The position numbers and the translations under genes are program-made. The notes below the pieces were generated by a model that ran no database searches, was not told the DNA's origin, and worked only from the letters and a program-made list of their open reading frames with translations. Below, piece by piece: positions 12,682 to 23,978 of a stretch of 64,000 nt of DNA; within the stretch, counting starts at the first letter, position 1, and the number at the start of each line of letters is the position of its first letter. The stretch is from Membranipora membranacea (Eukaryota > Bryozoa > Gymnolaemata > Cheilostomatida > Membraniporidae), in the NCBI GenBank assembly GCA_914767715.1, contig OU612070.1:3737501-3801500 (forward strand), read 5' to 3'.

Positions 12682-13172
12682 TATAGAATTAATAATAAAC
12701 CTAGACATGACACCATAATATAGCTGAAGTGAGGTACTTATTTGTGGGGCGACAAACTTCATTGGAAGGTGTAGAAGCAGTGATGCTATCATTGATTAAC
12801 TATCCATAATCCAGGTTTTTGTTCATAACTCCATCAATTTTGATCGGATTTTGAGTTTGAAAATTTGTTTACAATCAGCAGCATCTTGTTATCAACTTGA
12901 TGCTATTTCTTCTTCAAAAAAATTGTTTGCCTTAAATTAGTATCAAACTTTTCAGGACCAGCTGCTAAATCTATAGTGATTTTCAAACTCAAAATCTGGT
13001 CAAAATTGATTGAGTTATTGGCAAAAAACCTGGGCTATGGACAGTAAATCAATGATATCATCAATACTTCTACACCTTCCAATGTCGTTACGTGGCCCAC
13101 AATTAAATGTCTCAGTGCCTCAATGCTTATGCTCCATATAGTGTCCTGTCTAGGTTTATTATTAAGTCTATG
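12682..13172. mobile_element. Foldback DNA element, copy 1
   Basis: The two halves are long inverted repeats: AATAATAAACCTAGACATG at the left matches, inverted, CCTGTCTAGGTTTATTATT at the right, and similarity continues inward for about 200 bp (paired CATTGGAAGGTGTAGAAG / CTTCTACACCTTCCAATG). The flanks GTTGACAAAT and GTTCACAAAT look like a target duplication of 8-10 bp with one mismatch. The long inverted repeats and 8-9 bp duplication suggest a MULE- or hAT-like foldback; no ORF inside. Confidence 0.65.
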
Positions 13173-14453
13173 TTCACAAATTACAATTGATTTCACCGAG
13201 CAAGCACTTTTTCATGACCCATATTAATTGGATTCTTCCCACTAATGAATTCAGTGTTATTGATAAATACTGAAATTGTCATCACTTCAATAAAACCGTT
13301 TTTTCTTCTTCCTTTCCAGCCAGGCAAATAAATAGATGCAAGTTAAACATGACAAAGCAATCAAGATTCCTAAAAAAGATTCTAAGAAATAAATGCCATG
13401 AAATAAACCCATATAGGTCAAAACCACCTTCCAATTCAATCGATATGATATCAATTAATAGATTCTCGTATTAAAGTATGAAATTGAATTTGTTAGGATT
13501 ACTTCAGTTATGTTTTTTTGGTTTTTTGCAGATAAAGTGAGAAGTTAGTATCGATTGGCTTGCATTTTCAGAACAGACAAACAGGAGGTTTATTAGTCTT
13601 CGAACTACGCTACTGGATGTTAAAATCTATAAATGAAAACTAGCTTACTTGATTGACAGTTTCTACAAACTGACTGGACTGAATATGCATTCAAGAAAAA
13701 AATTGATGTAACATGCTTTCCATCCCTTCGCCATACGAGGTGAATCTGCTATAAAACATTGGGAAAGAAGGCTGATTTGCTCTGTGGTTATGTGCCCTCG
13801 CTATGGATAGATTGGCAGCAATGTGACAGTAAACAAGTTAGCTGAAAAGAATTTAGGAAATTTTATTATTATTATCCGAAAACACTACATCAATTTTATA
13901 ACATTTTTATCATAGTTTCAGAACCACCATGTAGCATAAAATCAAACCTCAAGTTCATTGTATAGCAATTTTTTCTGTTGCCATTGTGACATACAAAAGG
14001 ATTGTCAATTATTGGTTAGATCTGTGCACTATTATCTGTATGAGGGACTGCTTTTGGCACAACGACGTCATTCAAAAACTTCACCATTGTAGAAACTGAA
14101 ACCCTCCTGTCTATTTACATAAATTTCACAGCTTTCAAGTCCGATTGTAAACACAAAGAAAAATTTCAATAGATGGTCAGAACAAGATGTTATGATGTTG
14201 CTCAATTGCTGAGATATCATCATCTTACATCTGTTAAGCCACGTTGTTGTTCTTCATCATGTATGAATTCATAATATGTTGGCTAGGCTTTATGTCCATA
14301 TTGACAAGGACGATTCTGATTGTCCAATCAACCAATGTTTCTTGATGATCAATCCAACTAAATGGTACTTTATCCAATTGCTTTGCATTGATACATACAA
14401 ATATTAAACTCTTATTATGATTACTTGTTTGTCAAAGTATAATAGGTTCAGGC
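13173..14453. other. Intergenic, no gene seen
   Basis: AT-rich unique-looking sequence without exon-like segments, RNA genes or obvious repeats. Confidence 0.5.
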
Positions 14454-14741
14454 CATTGAATTCCATATCTGGAATAGCATCATTAGCTTTCTTTTGCAAA
14501 ACAAAGGGCTTGCAAAAATAGCCAGTCCCTAGTAGCAATCTAGAAATGCCCTAATCATCGACACTGTATGGGGTATAATTACTGTTTGCAATTTTGTAAA
14601 CAAGACAATTTCTCAGGCTAATTATTCATGCTACTAGGGACAGCCAATCAGATAACAGTCAGATGGGTCCCTGTGTTTAGTGTCCTAACCGTATAACGCT
14701 ATGATACTATTTCCATTCTAAGAGAAGAATCTAATTCAGTG
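14454..14741 (+). mobile_element. 288-bp hAT-type MITE, copy 1
   Basis: The element starts CATTGAATTCC and ends CTAATTCAGTG, so short inverted termini CA(T/C)TGAATT are present. It is flanked by a perfect 8-bp duplication, GTTCAGGC, at 14446-14453 and 14742-14749. A second copy of identical length lies in inverted orientation at 29110-29397 and differs by only about two bases by eye. An 8-bp duplication with CA-TG termini defines hAT-superfamily non-autonomous elements. Confidence 0.85.
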
Positions 14742-15367
14742 GTTCAGGCTGATTGGTTTTTAAAGAGGAACTTAACATAGATTGAACGCATCAACCTTGG
14801 ACCTTCATTTTACTGCACACTGTACTTAGGACATGGGGGAGGGATGTTATGAAAATTAAAATTCAATCCGTGCAATGTAAAGCTTCTTTTTGGGAGAATT
14901 AAAATTAGCAATAATTAGTGACATCATTGGAAAAAGCAGACAACTCCAGTACAAAGATAGTAAATATTGCTGGTGCATATGTACTGTCTCATTCAAAGCA
15001 GGCAGTATAATTTCGCAGCAGTATGGCAATTTATTTATGGCTCACCGCACACACTAATTTAATGGGCATTATATCCCCAGCATGAGTCAGTATGCATTCT
15101 ATTGCTCATCTAAACAGTTCACATACTAAATCTGTCTGTGTCAATCAATAATGTAATAGTAGTGGATGGATGAGAACAGTCCAATATATTGATAGCATTT
15201 AGAGATGGAAATGTTACAAGAAGAAATGCTTCAAGTTTCACGGCAACAATATACAGGTTGATCTCTCAGTTAGCTCTCTATAACACTGATATGCTGTATA
15301 CTTTCAGTCAGGGGCGTATATTCTAAAAAATTTCACTCACTGACTTTTCAGAGATGAGCATAACAAT

Positions 15368-15440
15368 CGGGCGCAGCCCGATCCACACGCCGTAGGCGTG
15401 GCGGGGAGGGTGTGGGAGGGGCGCTTAATCGCCCTCCCAC
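15368..15440. repeat. Cluster of three GC-rich hairpins
   Basis: Three adjacent inverted repeats lie in AT-rich surroundings: CGGGC-GCA-GCCCG (15368-15380), CACGCC-GTA-GGCGTG (15386-15400) and GTGGGAGGGGCG-CTTAAT-CGCCCTCCCAC (about 15412-15440). The base composition is very unlike the flanks. Function unknown; it may be part of a repeat that includes the tRNA-like segment just downstream. Confidence 0.7.
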
Positions 15441-15597
15441 CACGAAAATTTTTGCATATCGGTAGCAAAATAGTGCAAGCAGAGAGGTATTTCAATAGCT
15501 CACTGAGCTGTTGGGTACTTTCAGAAAACAACTCAATAGCAGTAGAAGATTACGGTAAAAATGCTCCAGTTATAAAGCACCCATTTGAAAAGAAGCT

Positions 15598-15695
15598 GAC
15601 CTTGATGGGATTTGAACCCACAACAATTTTACTAGCAGTGATTATTGGGCGTTTGCTCTACACACTGAGCTATTCAGGCACTCACAAAATTACGT
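15598..15695 (-). mobile_element. tRNA-like SINE head (minus strand)
   Basis: On the minus strand the segment reads TGAATAGCTCAGTGTGTAGA (A box) and then GTGGGTTCAAATCCCATC (B box). The distance between boxes and the unpaired acceptor ends argue against a functional tRNA. A SINE body probably extends to lower coordinates. Confidence 0.55.
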
Positions 15696-16394
15696 GGGCC
15701 GTGAGTGCTAATTTACGCCACTGCTTTCAGTTGCACACATGTTGTTATGAGCATGAGTTAGGAACTACCTTTGCTTAGTATTCATACTCCAAGCTCCGCC
15801 CACCAAAATTCAAAATAGTATTATTATTGAGATATTTCAGTAATTATTAGTTTAATTATATTTAAAATACTCACTATTATGGCAGAGTTTTTAAATCATA
15901 TTTACTGAGAAAATATTATATGAATATCTATGAATCATTCACATGATACAATCAATACTATGAGGATCAGGTGAGTGATGTCACAGCTCTGATGAATTGC
16001 TAGGTATGAGGTGAGTGATGTCACTAGGCGGGAAATTTCACACATGACCAAAGTTGGAACATGACACTCTATATGACTGTGAACATTTGGGCAAATTTGG
16101 GCAAATATGGAGTTCAAGTTAAGTTCCTCTTTAACATCAATACAAAAAATAAATTGATTGCAAGGTTGTCATTAAAGTGTGTTAAAGGCAGTCCTGCGGC
16201 AGGCAGTGCGGTAACAACGCGATTCTAATTGAAAAAAAACATAAAAAAGCATAGTGGCCTTGCTACATGCCTTTATTATGCTGATTCCTGTAGCTGCAGT
16301 TGTCATCCGGGATTGTTGTAAGGGTAAGTCATAAAATAATGTACAATTTGTTGCACCAGTTTTAATGAAATAAAATTTAGTACTCTGCAGGTGG

Positions 16395-16600
16395 TTAGAT
16401 GATAGATTTTGAGTATAATCTTCTATTATACGAGTATAATCTTCTATATTGATTTAATCTATTATATTATATATATATTTAATCTATTATATCTATTATA
16501 TTTAATCTATATTATATCTATTATATTATATTGATTTAATCTATCTATTATATCTATTATATTGAGTATAATCTTCTATATATGAGTATATTCTGCTGCA
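16395..16600. repeat. AT-rich ATCTATTATATT microsatellite block
   Basis: Dense imperfect repeats of ATCTATTATATT, ATTTAATCTATT and GAGTATAATCTTCTA cover about 200 bp. No other structure seen. Confidence 0.7.
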
Positions 16601-17204
16601 TATAATTTCAGTATCTCCGTTCTTTGAGTCAGTCACAATCAATCAAAGATAAAATAATTTCTTGCTGGAATGAAAGAACCTGTCTACACTCAAGACCGAA
16701 GAATAGATAAATTCATCTATGCTACAGACTTACTACCAGCCCTTGATGATCTGTCGGTCTGCTTCTGGCTGTTTGGTTTTCTGGACAATGACAATCAAAA
16801 AGATGATGCATTTTGCATGGTTAGCGAGTCTAACAAGAATTGTGTGAGGCCTTGGATAATCTTGTAAAATAAATTAATTGATTCCCTTAATCACTAAACA
16901 ACTATTCAGGTCAAAAATACTTGGTTATGATGATGACCTTGATAGTTCCATCTAATAGATATCAAAAATCACAATGGCTCGCAATCTTTTTCGGATGCTT
17001 TCAAAGTCAAGACTGTGCCCATTTTTTTTAGAGGATGCACTTAAAAATCACACTGTGCCGATTTTGGTCTCTGGCCGTTTTTGTCCGAGGGCCATTTTGG
17101 AAAAATTTTCCCCGAGGTAAGCTAGAGCAAAATATAACAATCAGTACAAAAATATATTTTTAATATTCCTAAAACTTCCTTATGTGTTTTTGTGTGCATT
17201 TTAG

Positions 17205-18965
17205 AACAGCAAAATGAGTTATGCATCAGATTTGATAATAATGGTGCAATTAGCGCCTTGCACCAAGGTATGGATACATCAAATTTCTTGGTCATGGAGA
17301 ATTCTTCTGTCACTGATCAGCAGTTTCTTGGATGGAATCATCACTGCTTCACTTTTGCTAAAGGGCAGAAGTTTAAAATAAGTGATATAAATCATTTACC
17401 ATGCCATAATATTGTTCATAGTTTGTATCGTACTATTAAAAAGGTCTCAAATGGTTGTTTAAGTTTGCACATGGGTGTACACAACAACACTTTTACGGGA
17501 AAAGGTTTTAGATTAGAATTAAGAACTGAAGAAAACAGAAGTAATAAAGTCGTAAACCATTCATTTATGATCCTATTGACATCTGTTTTGAGGAGATTAA
17601 AATGGAGCTATTTGCTCATTGCAGTGGTACAGTAAATCTCCATCCAGTAATAGTCTTGAGCTCTGGCAATCTGTAGGCGCGAGTAACCTCTCCATTAGGT
17701 CTGGAGGAGCTCTTGTGTCACTTCAGGAGCAGGATACTCAATGTGAGCAGGCTCAACCGTATTACTTAATATAAATCATTATGAGGATAGTCAGGTGGAA
17801 GTGTGTAGGTGGTAGTGCCTGTTCCCGCAAATTTGAACTGAAAGCGCGCTGTTATTTTACATACTTGCCCTTCTCAAAATCGGTGCTGCAGTATTGTGTG
17901 CGTATGTCAAAGCTTGTTGTACTTGAAATTTGAAAATTCAATATTTATTTAAATGCACTTTTCTGTTACTGATCAGGTACATTATGAACAGTACACATAA
18001 AAAAAAGGTCATGTGTTTAAGTTCGGAATAAGAAGAATATATTTATGATAATACAAGTGATAGCATTTTTTTGAAATCATTGACAAATGCAAAGCAACGA
18101 AGAAAACAAAATTATCTGATCAGGAAACATGTTTTGGGAATGTACAAACCAGACTTTTACTCAATTACATACACTGGGAAGGCATTCGAAAGCTGCAGTG
18201 CTAAAAAATATCCGCTCACAAAACATCCACCTGCCATATGAAAACTCCAATCGAAAGTTCATGATCCCAACATCTTATGTCTGAAGGGCAGCATCTCCAT
18301 ATGGGTCATAATTGGATCTCCTTGAGGGCACACATTAATTTGTGTCAGCTTGATGCCACACATTCTGCAACAATCAATTTCTTTTGAGGATGGTGAACTG
18401 GATGTTGCACAAACCATTGAGGGAACAATCGCTCTGTTTAACATGTGGAACTATGAGCTGAACTATGACCAGTTGAATGATGTCAACTGCTTCACACTTG
18501 GGAACCTTTTGAACATGAACGACATGTCTATAAGCGGACCTGTCAATTTTGGTCAAGTAGAGGTACCATGTAAACAAGGTATGTAGGTTTACCTGTAATT
18601 TTAAAGTTTTCAAAACAGTACAGCACAAGCATTCATGCTCAAAATCACAGAACCATTTGAATTTCAAATCTAAGTTGTTGAACAACAGGTCTTTCTCTTA
18701 CTACTTGCAGTCGAGAGACCAGAAATAGAAAGCAGTACAGGTGTGATATATTTCACAGTGACTCCATGGAGTCAAGCTAGAATTTTGTATGATTGCTAAT
18801 ATCACATCAGGTAGAAGTGCCCATGAGTGTTTGGTTGGTTGTGCAAGAACTCCTAATTGCTTTTCTGTCAACTACCACAAAGGTAATAGATTCTGCGAGC
18901 TGATCGGATATAATGGAGGACATTCAGGACCGACTACAGATGTCAACTTTTCATACTTATCTTAG
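17205..18965 (+). CDS. Pentraxin/LamG-like and PAN/Apple domain protein (partial, 5' end not located)
   Basis: Exons supported on the plus strand: one from about 17205 (acceptor TGCATTTTAG) encoding a concanavalin-like segment with WNHHCFTFAKGQ, a pentraxin-type W-x-H-x-C-F-T motif; one around 18335-18582 encoding ELDVAQTIEGTIALFNMWNY, the pentraxin IG-x-x-x-x-x-NMW strand, with donor AACAAG|GTATGT; a short exon 18711-18740 (acceptor CTTGCAG); and a terminal exon 18812-18965 (acceptor CACATCAG) encoding a PAN/Apple module with cysteines in ECLVGCARTPNCFSVNY and NRFCELIGY, then stop. Such proteins are normally secreted and bind carbohydrate or protein ligands. The signal-peptide exon is not identified, and the donor of the first exon is uncertain because the reading continues open well past the likely end. 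Neighbouring decay means this gene could also be degenerate. Confidence 0.6.
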
Positions 18966-19176
18966 TTCAGCAGAAAATAGCGTAACCTATGACTTTTATC
19001 AACAGCTATGTGCGTGTGGTAGCAATCACTCATTTAAGTCAAGCACCGAAGTCTAAAGCACCAAGTTTTCTTGAATTCAAATTGCAACTTATATTATGGA
19101 TCTCAGAAAACATGTAGAGGTCAATTCTACTGTGGTTCAATGGTTTGGCAGTTATGTTAATTTATTTCATCGTCAA

Positions 19177-19215
19177 ATAATTAAGCAATGGAAATTATTT
19201 CCATTGCTTAATTAT
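19177..19215. repeat. Perfect palindrome, 19-bp arms
   Basis: ATAATTAAGCAATGGAAAT, a single T, then its exact reverse complement. It lies just 3' of the PAN-domain gene; no T-run or gene context makes it a known terminator. Confidence 0.8.
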
Positions 19216-19339
19216 GTGTCGTTGTACATAAGATAATATATTAAAATAGAAACAAATACTATGGAATAAGCCTGTGGCTGCTCAATAAAAAATTGTTTGA
19301 TCATAAAATACTTAATGAGATGAGAAAATATGATGAAAG

Positions 19340-19490
19340 GAGAGGTATAAATCCGACGGTGCTGGGGGCTGGAACATTTAAGCTTGAAAGCTCCCCCAGT
19401 GGGACTGGAACCTACAACTCCTGCGCCACTTATCGCCTGCCAGTGGATAGCAAGCGTGATAACCGAGTGCACCATCTCACAATCCCCCAA
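19340..19490 (-). mobile_element. tRNA-derived SINE (minus strand)
   Basis: The minus strand reads a tRNA-like head with TGGTGCACTCGGTTATCACG and B box GTAGGTTCCAGTCCCAC, followed by a body ending in a GGATTTATACCTCTCC segment. The head is diverged from any real tRNA. Confidence 0.6.
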
Positions 19491-19744
19491 AAGGAATGGG
19501 TTGATGGCGCTAATAAGATTTCCTGCTATTCACTACTCGGGGTTGTGTTCTCTCATCCAACAGGACATTCCAATCCACCATGGCCACCCTATGAAACACA
19601 GCGTACATGTCAGGGTCTTTGGCCTTACACGGCCCATCGTTGGGACCCCTTGTAGTGAGTTTAGCTGTCTTTCCTGCTTGTCTGCACGTCTTTCCATGCT
19701 GTCACATGTCTTTCCATAAATCAGTCAGTAGACAAGTACACATG

Positions 19745-19817
19745 AGAGGTATACACCTGGCGGTGCTGGGGCTGGATCAATCAACCTTGAAAGCTCCACC
19801 AGTTGGACTTATGTAAG
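19745..19817 (-). mobile_element. Partial second copy of the same SINE body
   Basis: The segment GAGGTATACACCTGGCGGTG through AAGCTCCACCAGTTGGACTT is clearly related to 19344-19405 (GAGGTATAAATCCGACGGTG ... AAGCTCCCCCAGTGGGACT), same orientation, about 400 bp away. Only the body is present. Confidence 0.65.
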
Positions 19818-20449
19818 CTATTTTTGGGAGCAACCAAAAACCTGGGTTTTGTGACAATGTCACAGAATAATACGGATCTTTGGTTGCTCCCAATGATAGC
19901 AAATATGAATGAGAATTCTGATATAATAGTCTGACCAAGCACTATCCAAAAGAAAATTTCAGTGTAAATGCAGCTTATGAATGCCAAACAAAGTAGCAAT
20001 TCTTTTAACAATGAGCACCTTTGATGACAATATCCTTCTGACTCATGAATTTGGCATTCTAGATTTGGTACCTCACAATTGAATCCTCCAACCCGCTTCA
20101 CTTCGTAGATCAGCCTTTGGTAGGTTAAAATCGCAACTAATTACACCCTTCAACAAACAATATTTTGGACAGTATTATAGCGTCCTGTTATAACAGCTTA
20201 CCTTCAATCTTGTGTGCCACTAAGGCCGTCAGTTTATTCAAAATTCATTCTTCCAAACTTTATTTTTCACAGATAACATGATAACGGTTTTTCTGTCAAT
20301 CTACTATTGATGTATTTTTTTTTCATTTTCTTTTCAGGGCTAATTTTGTAAAACATTCTTTGAGAATGAAAATTATGCCAATAAAGTATTAAAAAAAATG
20401 TGAGCAATGTCATACAGGTAAGATATTGGACATAACATCTTCAACCTCA

Positions 20450-20658
20450 CTAGTTTGAAGATGATGAACTCGATGTTGCACAAACAATTGAGGGCAAAAG
20501 TGCTCTGTTTAACATGTGGAATTTTGAGCTGAACTATGACCAGTTGAATTATGTCAACTGCCTCACACTTGGGAATCTTTTGAACATGAATGGCTTGTCT
20601 ATACGTGGACCTGCCAATTTCTGTCAAGAAGAGATACCAAGCTATCGAGATATGTAGG
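20450..20658 (+). pseudogene. Duplicated pentraxin-type exon, decayed
   Basis: This stretch reads ELDVAQTIEGKSALFNMWNF and onward, and is a clear duplicate of the exon at about 18370-18582 (long near-identical runs at nucleotide level). The C-terminal Cys of the first copy (VEVPC) is lost and reading runs into EEIPSYRDM and a stop, and the donor context is not preserved. No partner exons (LamG N-terminal part or PAN) were found beside it, so it is an isolated remnant of a tandem duplication. Confidence 0.65.
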
Positions 20659-20659
20659 T

Positions 20660-22384
20660 TCACTAGAAGCCTAAAGTCATCGAAACAGCACTAGGTCTTT
20701 AATAATAATTTCAGCAATATATAATCTCAGATCAGGGAGAATCTCATTCTCCCTGCTCAGATCTAAGTGGTAAACATTATATCATCAGATATGAGCCCTT
20801 ATATTTATTATTACCTTTTATGGATAGACTTCAATAACAGGGAATACCTTAAAGCTGAATTTCCAAAAGATGTCTCAAAAGGCCATGCAAGGCCTATCAT
20901 TGGTAAAAGTCTGGTAGTATGTGACTATTTGTACACCGTTTGGAAGCTGCTAAAGCTACTGAGTGTTTCAAGGTCAGCAAAAGTTTGATTTGGAGATGGC
21001 TACCATATATTTCAGATAGGCTGCCATGGGCTCAACCAGTGAAAGGTTCCGCAACTGCTTGTTGCTACATAAAAATCTGATCGCATAAATAGTAAACTCT
21101 GGTTATTGGTTCTATAGAAGGGGATGGGACTGTTACAGATGTACGGATTGGTTAGAAACAGCAAATGATACCATATTGGGCTAATAAGAAGGTTTAATTT
21201 AGACATCTGGTTGCGAAATGGGTTGGCTGAAGTGTTCCTTATTTCGCAAGCGATTGCATAAAACAAATCTGCACATGTTGAATTTAAACGTCAACATTTG
21301 AGATCCTGACAAAGAATACTAGGATGGGGTGTCTGATGTTTATCTGCTGATTCATCTGCTGATACAGCACAACAACACACCTTTCTGCTGCTATTCAAAA
21401 TTACTTTAGAGTTGAGAGTAGAGTTGAGCTATCTTAAACCAACAGAAATGAAAATATGGTACCAGATAAAGAGTTTAGTTACTAAAATATGATTGCCTAT
21501 GGCGATGATGGTTAAGTTATTGTTGTTACACTAAAAAATTGGCTATTATTGCCCACCAAAAACAAGATTCTCATCCAAAAATTTCACCCAGGTGTTTACA
21601 AGTATGTGTTGGTGCCATTCATAGCCACACATTTGCGACTTAATAACTACACCGTCTTATATCGATAACCTTCACCAAATACCAAAACAACACAACTTCA
21701 GTCATATGTTGTTCCAATATTGGTGGTCTGTTGCCTTGAGCACTACCAGAGAATGCAAGTGTATCAGTGTAAGTTGACATTGCACTGGTTTGGCTTGCAG
21801 GAACCATAATATTTGCAGTCACGGTTTTACGCAATGCTTATCATTTTGTATATAAATAAAAGTAAATCTGAGCAACGTGTATTCTGTCAATTTTTCTACC
21901 TGGCCAAACAAACAATTGAAATTCGCATGAGGACATGACTGTAATGTAAGCATGTCACCCACTGACCTCAGGCTGTCATAGAGTGACACCATGTCATCAT
22001 AGCCTGTCAAAAGTGATATATCTATACATTTTATCTTCACACTGCTCAGAACAAGTTGCAAAATATAACTAGGCCGCAAACAGTTATAGACATTTAAATA
22101 AAGAACCAGAGTGAAAAGTCTTCACTGTTAAAAGAGTAGATCCATTCATGATATAACTTTTATCTTTGTATGTATTTTAATATTTTGAAATTCTCAAATT
22201 AAATGGTTCCATCTAAACTAGTTGTTTTATAAAACGAAAAATCCGATGCTGGACGACATTTGAAGAAGCGCAGTGTTATTTTCTACATATTCAGTATTTT
22301 ATATCAAACACATACTTAGTATGTTGTATTATTTACATACTTAGTATTTTGTCATGTAGGTGAGCTCAACTGCACCTGGTTAAG
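20660..22384. other. Intergenic, no gene seen
   Basis: No exon with supporting splice sites or recognisable protein similarity was found. Short open stretches here show no domain. Confidence 0.45.
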
Positions 22385-23770
22385 ATGAGTCACACTATAT
22401 CAGAGTACAGACCAGACAATTGTGGGAACTTTTCTGTTACACAACAAGTTGTTGATGATTTCAAACACAACGGATACATCATTGTGACGTTGGTGGTCAG
22501 CAAAATAATGCTTGTGCTTGTCTATATATCAGACTTGTGCAAACAACATGATACGTCCCTTAAGGGGAAGGATGTCATCCGGTATTGGCAAAAGGGTTTT
22601 GTTTAAGTAGATATGATAAGTGATAAGCATTTTGTTGGTAGATGTTGAGTTTGCTGTCAAGTTTGGGAGTGTTATTGAGGACTTGACTGCAACGATAAGG
22701 TATTTTGAAATGTTGTGCAGAACAAATGAGAAAAGTTGTTTGTTGTAAGTTTGTTGTAATAATGTGAATAGTTGTGATGCACGTTCTTTAATAGGGCAAT
22801 GTTAATGCTCTTTGAAAAAAATAACATATCATTTCCTCAATGCTTCATATGGAAAGCTAACATTCAGAGGCCCATAGTACAATTTAGGAAGATTGAGCGG
22901 CTATGGTAACATTTATGGCTGAGATATATCTCTAAATATGTAATTGTAGAGGATTGCTAGATGATAAAGAGACATCAATGTTGAAGGCTGCAGTAGAATC
23001 TGACTCGGGATTACAATCGAGCAGCTATGGTAGAGATGATGGTATGTCAGTCTGAGGGACGCTTGATGTGTTGACAATATTGACGTTGACATATTTTACT
23101 ATCTACAAATTTGTGGAAAGGTATCAACCAGCAGACGGCTGATGCAACCTTCTGGAGTCCTTCAATTACTTAACATACCCACATCAATCACCTGTAGATC
23201 CGCTGATGTTACCGATGTCGTCACGCAAACCGGTTCAGCTCTCTGAGCTTTTTTTACTATGGATAAAATACTAAGGCTCCTGCAGGTATAGATATTCATA
23301 ATGATGGTGATGGTTTTCAGTCTTGCAACTGTGAGCAGATATATCACGACCATTACCCATCCGAATAATATTCCTGTGGCTGCACTAAATGCATTATGGT
23401 GGATGGTTGTCCATATTCTACTTTTAAAGTACTTAATGGTTACCCAAAGACCAAAGCATGTTATAAATTGATATTATCGATGTTGGAAAGAGTGCCTTCC
23501 ATGAGGGAAGGTAACTCCCATTCTCTTCATTATGGTGTCACTGTCTCCCTTATGAAAGGCACTCTTTCTGCCGTCAATAATTCATGTCATAACTACCTGA
23601 CTATGAAATGCTTTGGTCTAATGGGTAGTCATTAAATTAGGAATGGTGATGACAGCTATGTTTTTATGTTTCAGGTGATGGCCGTAGAACCCGCCTGGTA
23701 TTATGGGATCATCCAGCTGATGACATCACAGGAGTAATAGCTCGAAGTGAGAAGGTAGCCGGTACATTTG

Positions 23771-23978
23771 AGAAGGTGAGCCCTGACTGTGTTATCAGAA
23801 GGTGAGCCCTGACTGTGTTATCAGAAGGTGAGCCCTGACTGTGTTATCAGAAGGTGAGCCCTGACTGTGTTATCAGAAGGTGAGCCCTGACTGTGTTATC
23901 AGAAGGTGAGCCCTGACTGTGTTATCAGAAGGTGAGCCCTGACTGTGTTATCAGAAGGTGAGCCCTGACTGTTTTATC
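23771..23978 (+). repeat. 26-bp minisatellite, 8 copies, containing a splice donor
   Basis: The unit AGAAGGTGAGCCCTGACTGT + GTTATC repeats eight times; the last copy has one change. The first copy carries the 5' splice site of the third PhyH exon (GAGAAG|GTGAGC), so every unit contains a duplicate AAG|GTGAGC donor. Confidence 0.95.

Noticed and set aside
15605-15690. Minus-strand tRNA gene
   Set aside because: Same reason: internal promoter boxes without a closed cloverleaf; better explained as a SINE head.
15398-15778. Coding gene of 126 codons
   Set aside because: It runs through the hairpin cluster and the antisense of a tRNA-like SINE; no protein features.
22637-22700. Exon 2 of the PhyH-type gene (DVEFAVKFGSVIEDL)
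   Set aside because: The phase does not fit exon 1, and the block 22950-23041 (GLLDDKETSMLKAAVESD) matches the family and joins both neighbours in phase.
23771-23978. CRISPR-like array
   Set aside because: Head-to-tail identical 26-bp units with no spacers; a minisatellite in a eukaryotic intron.
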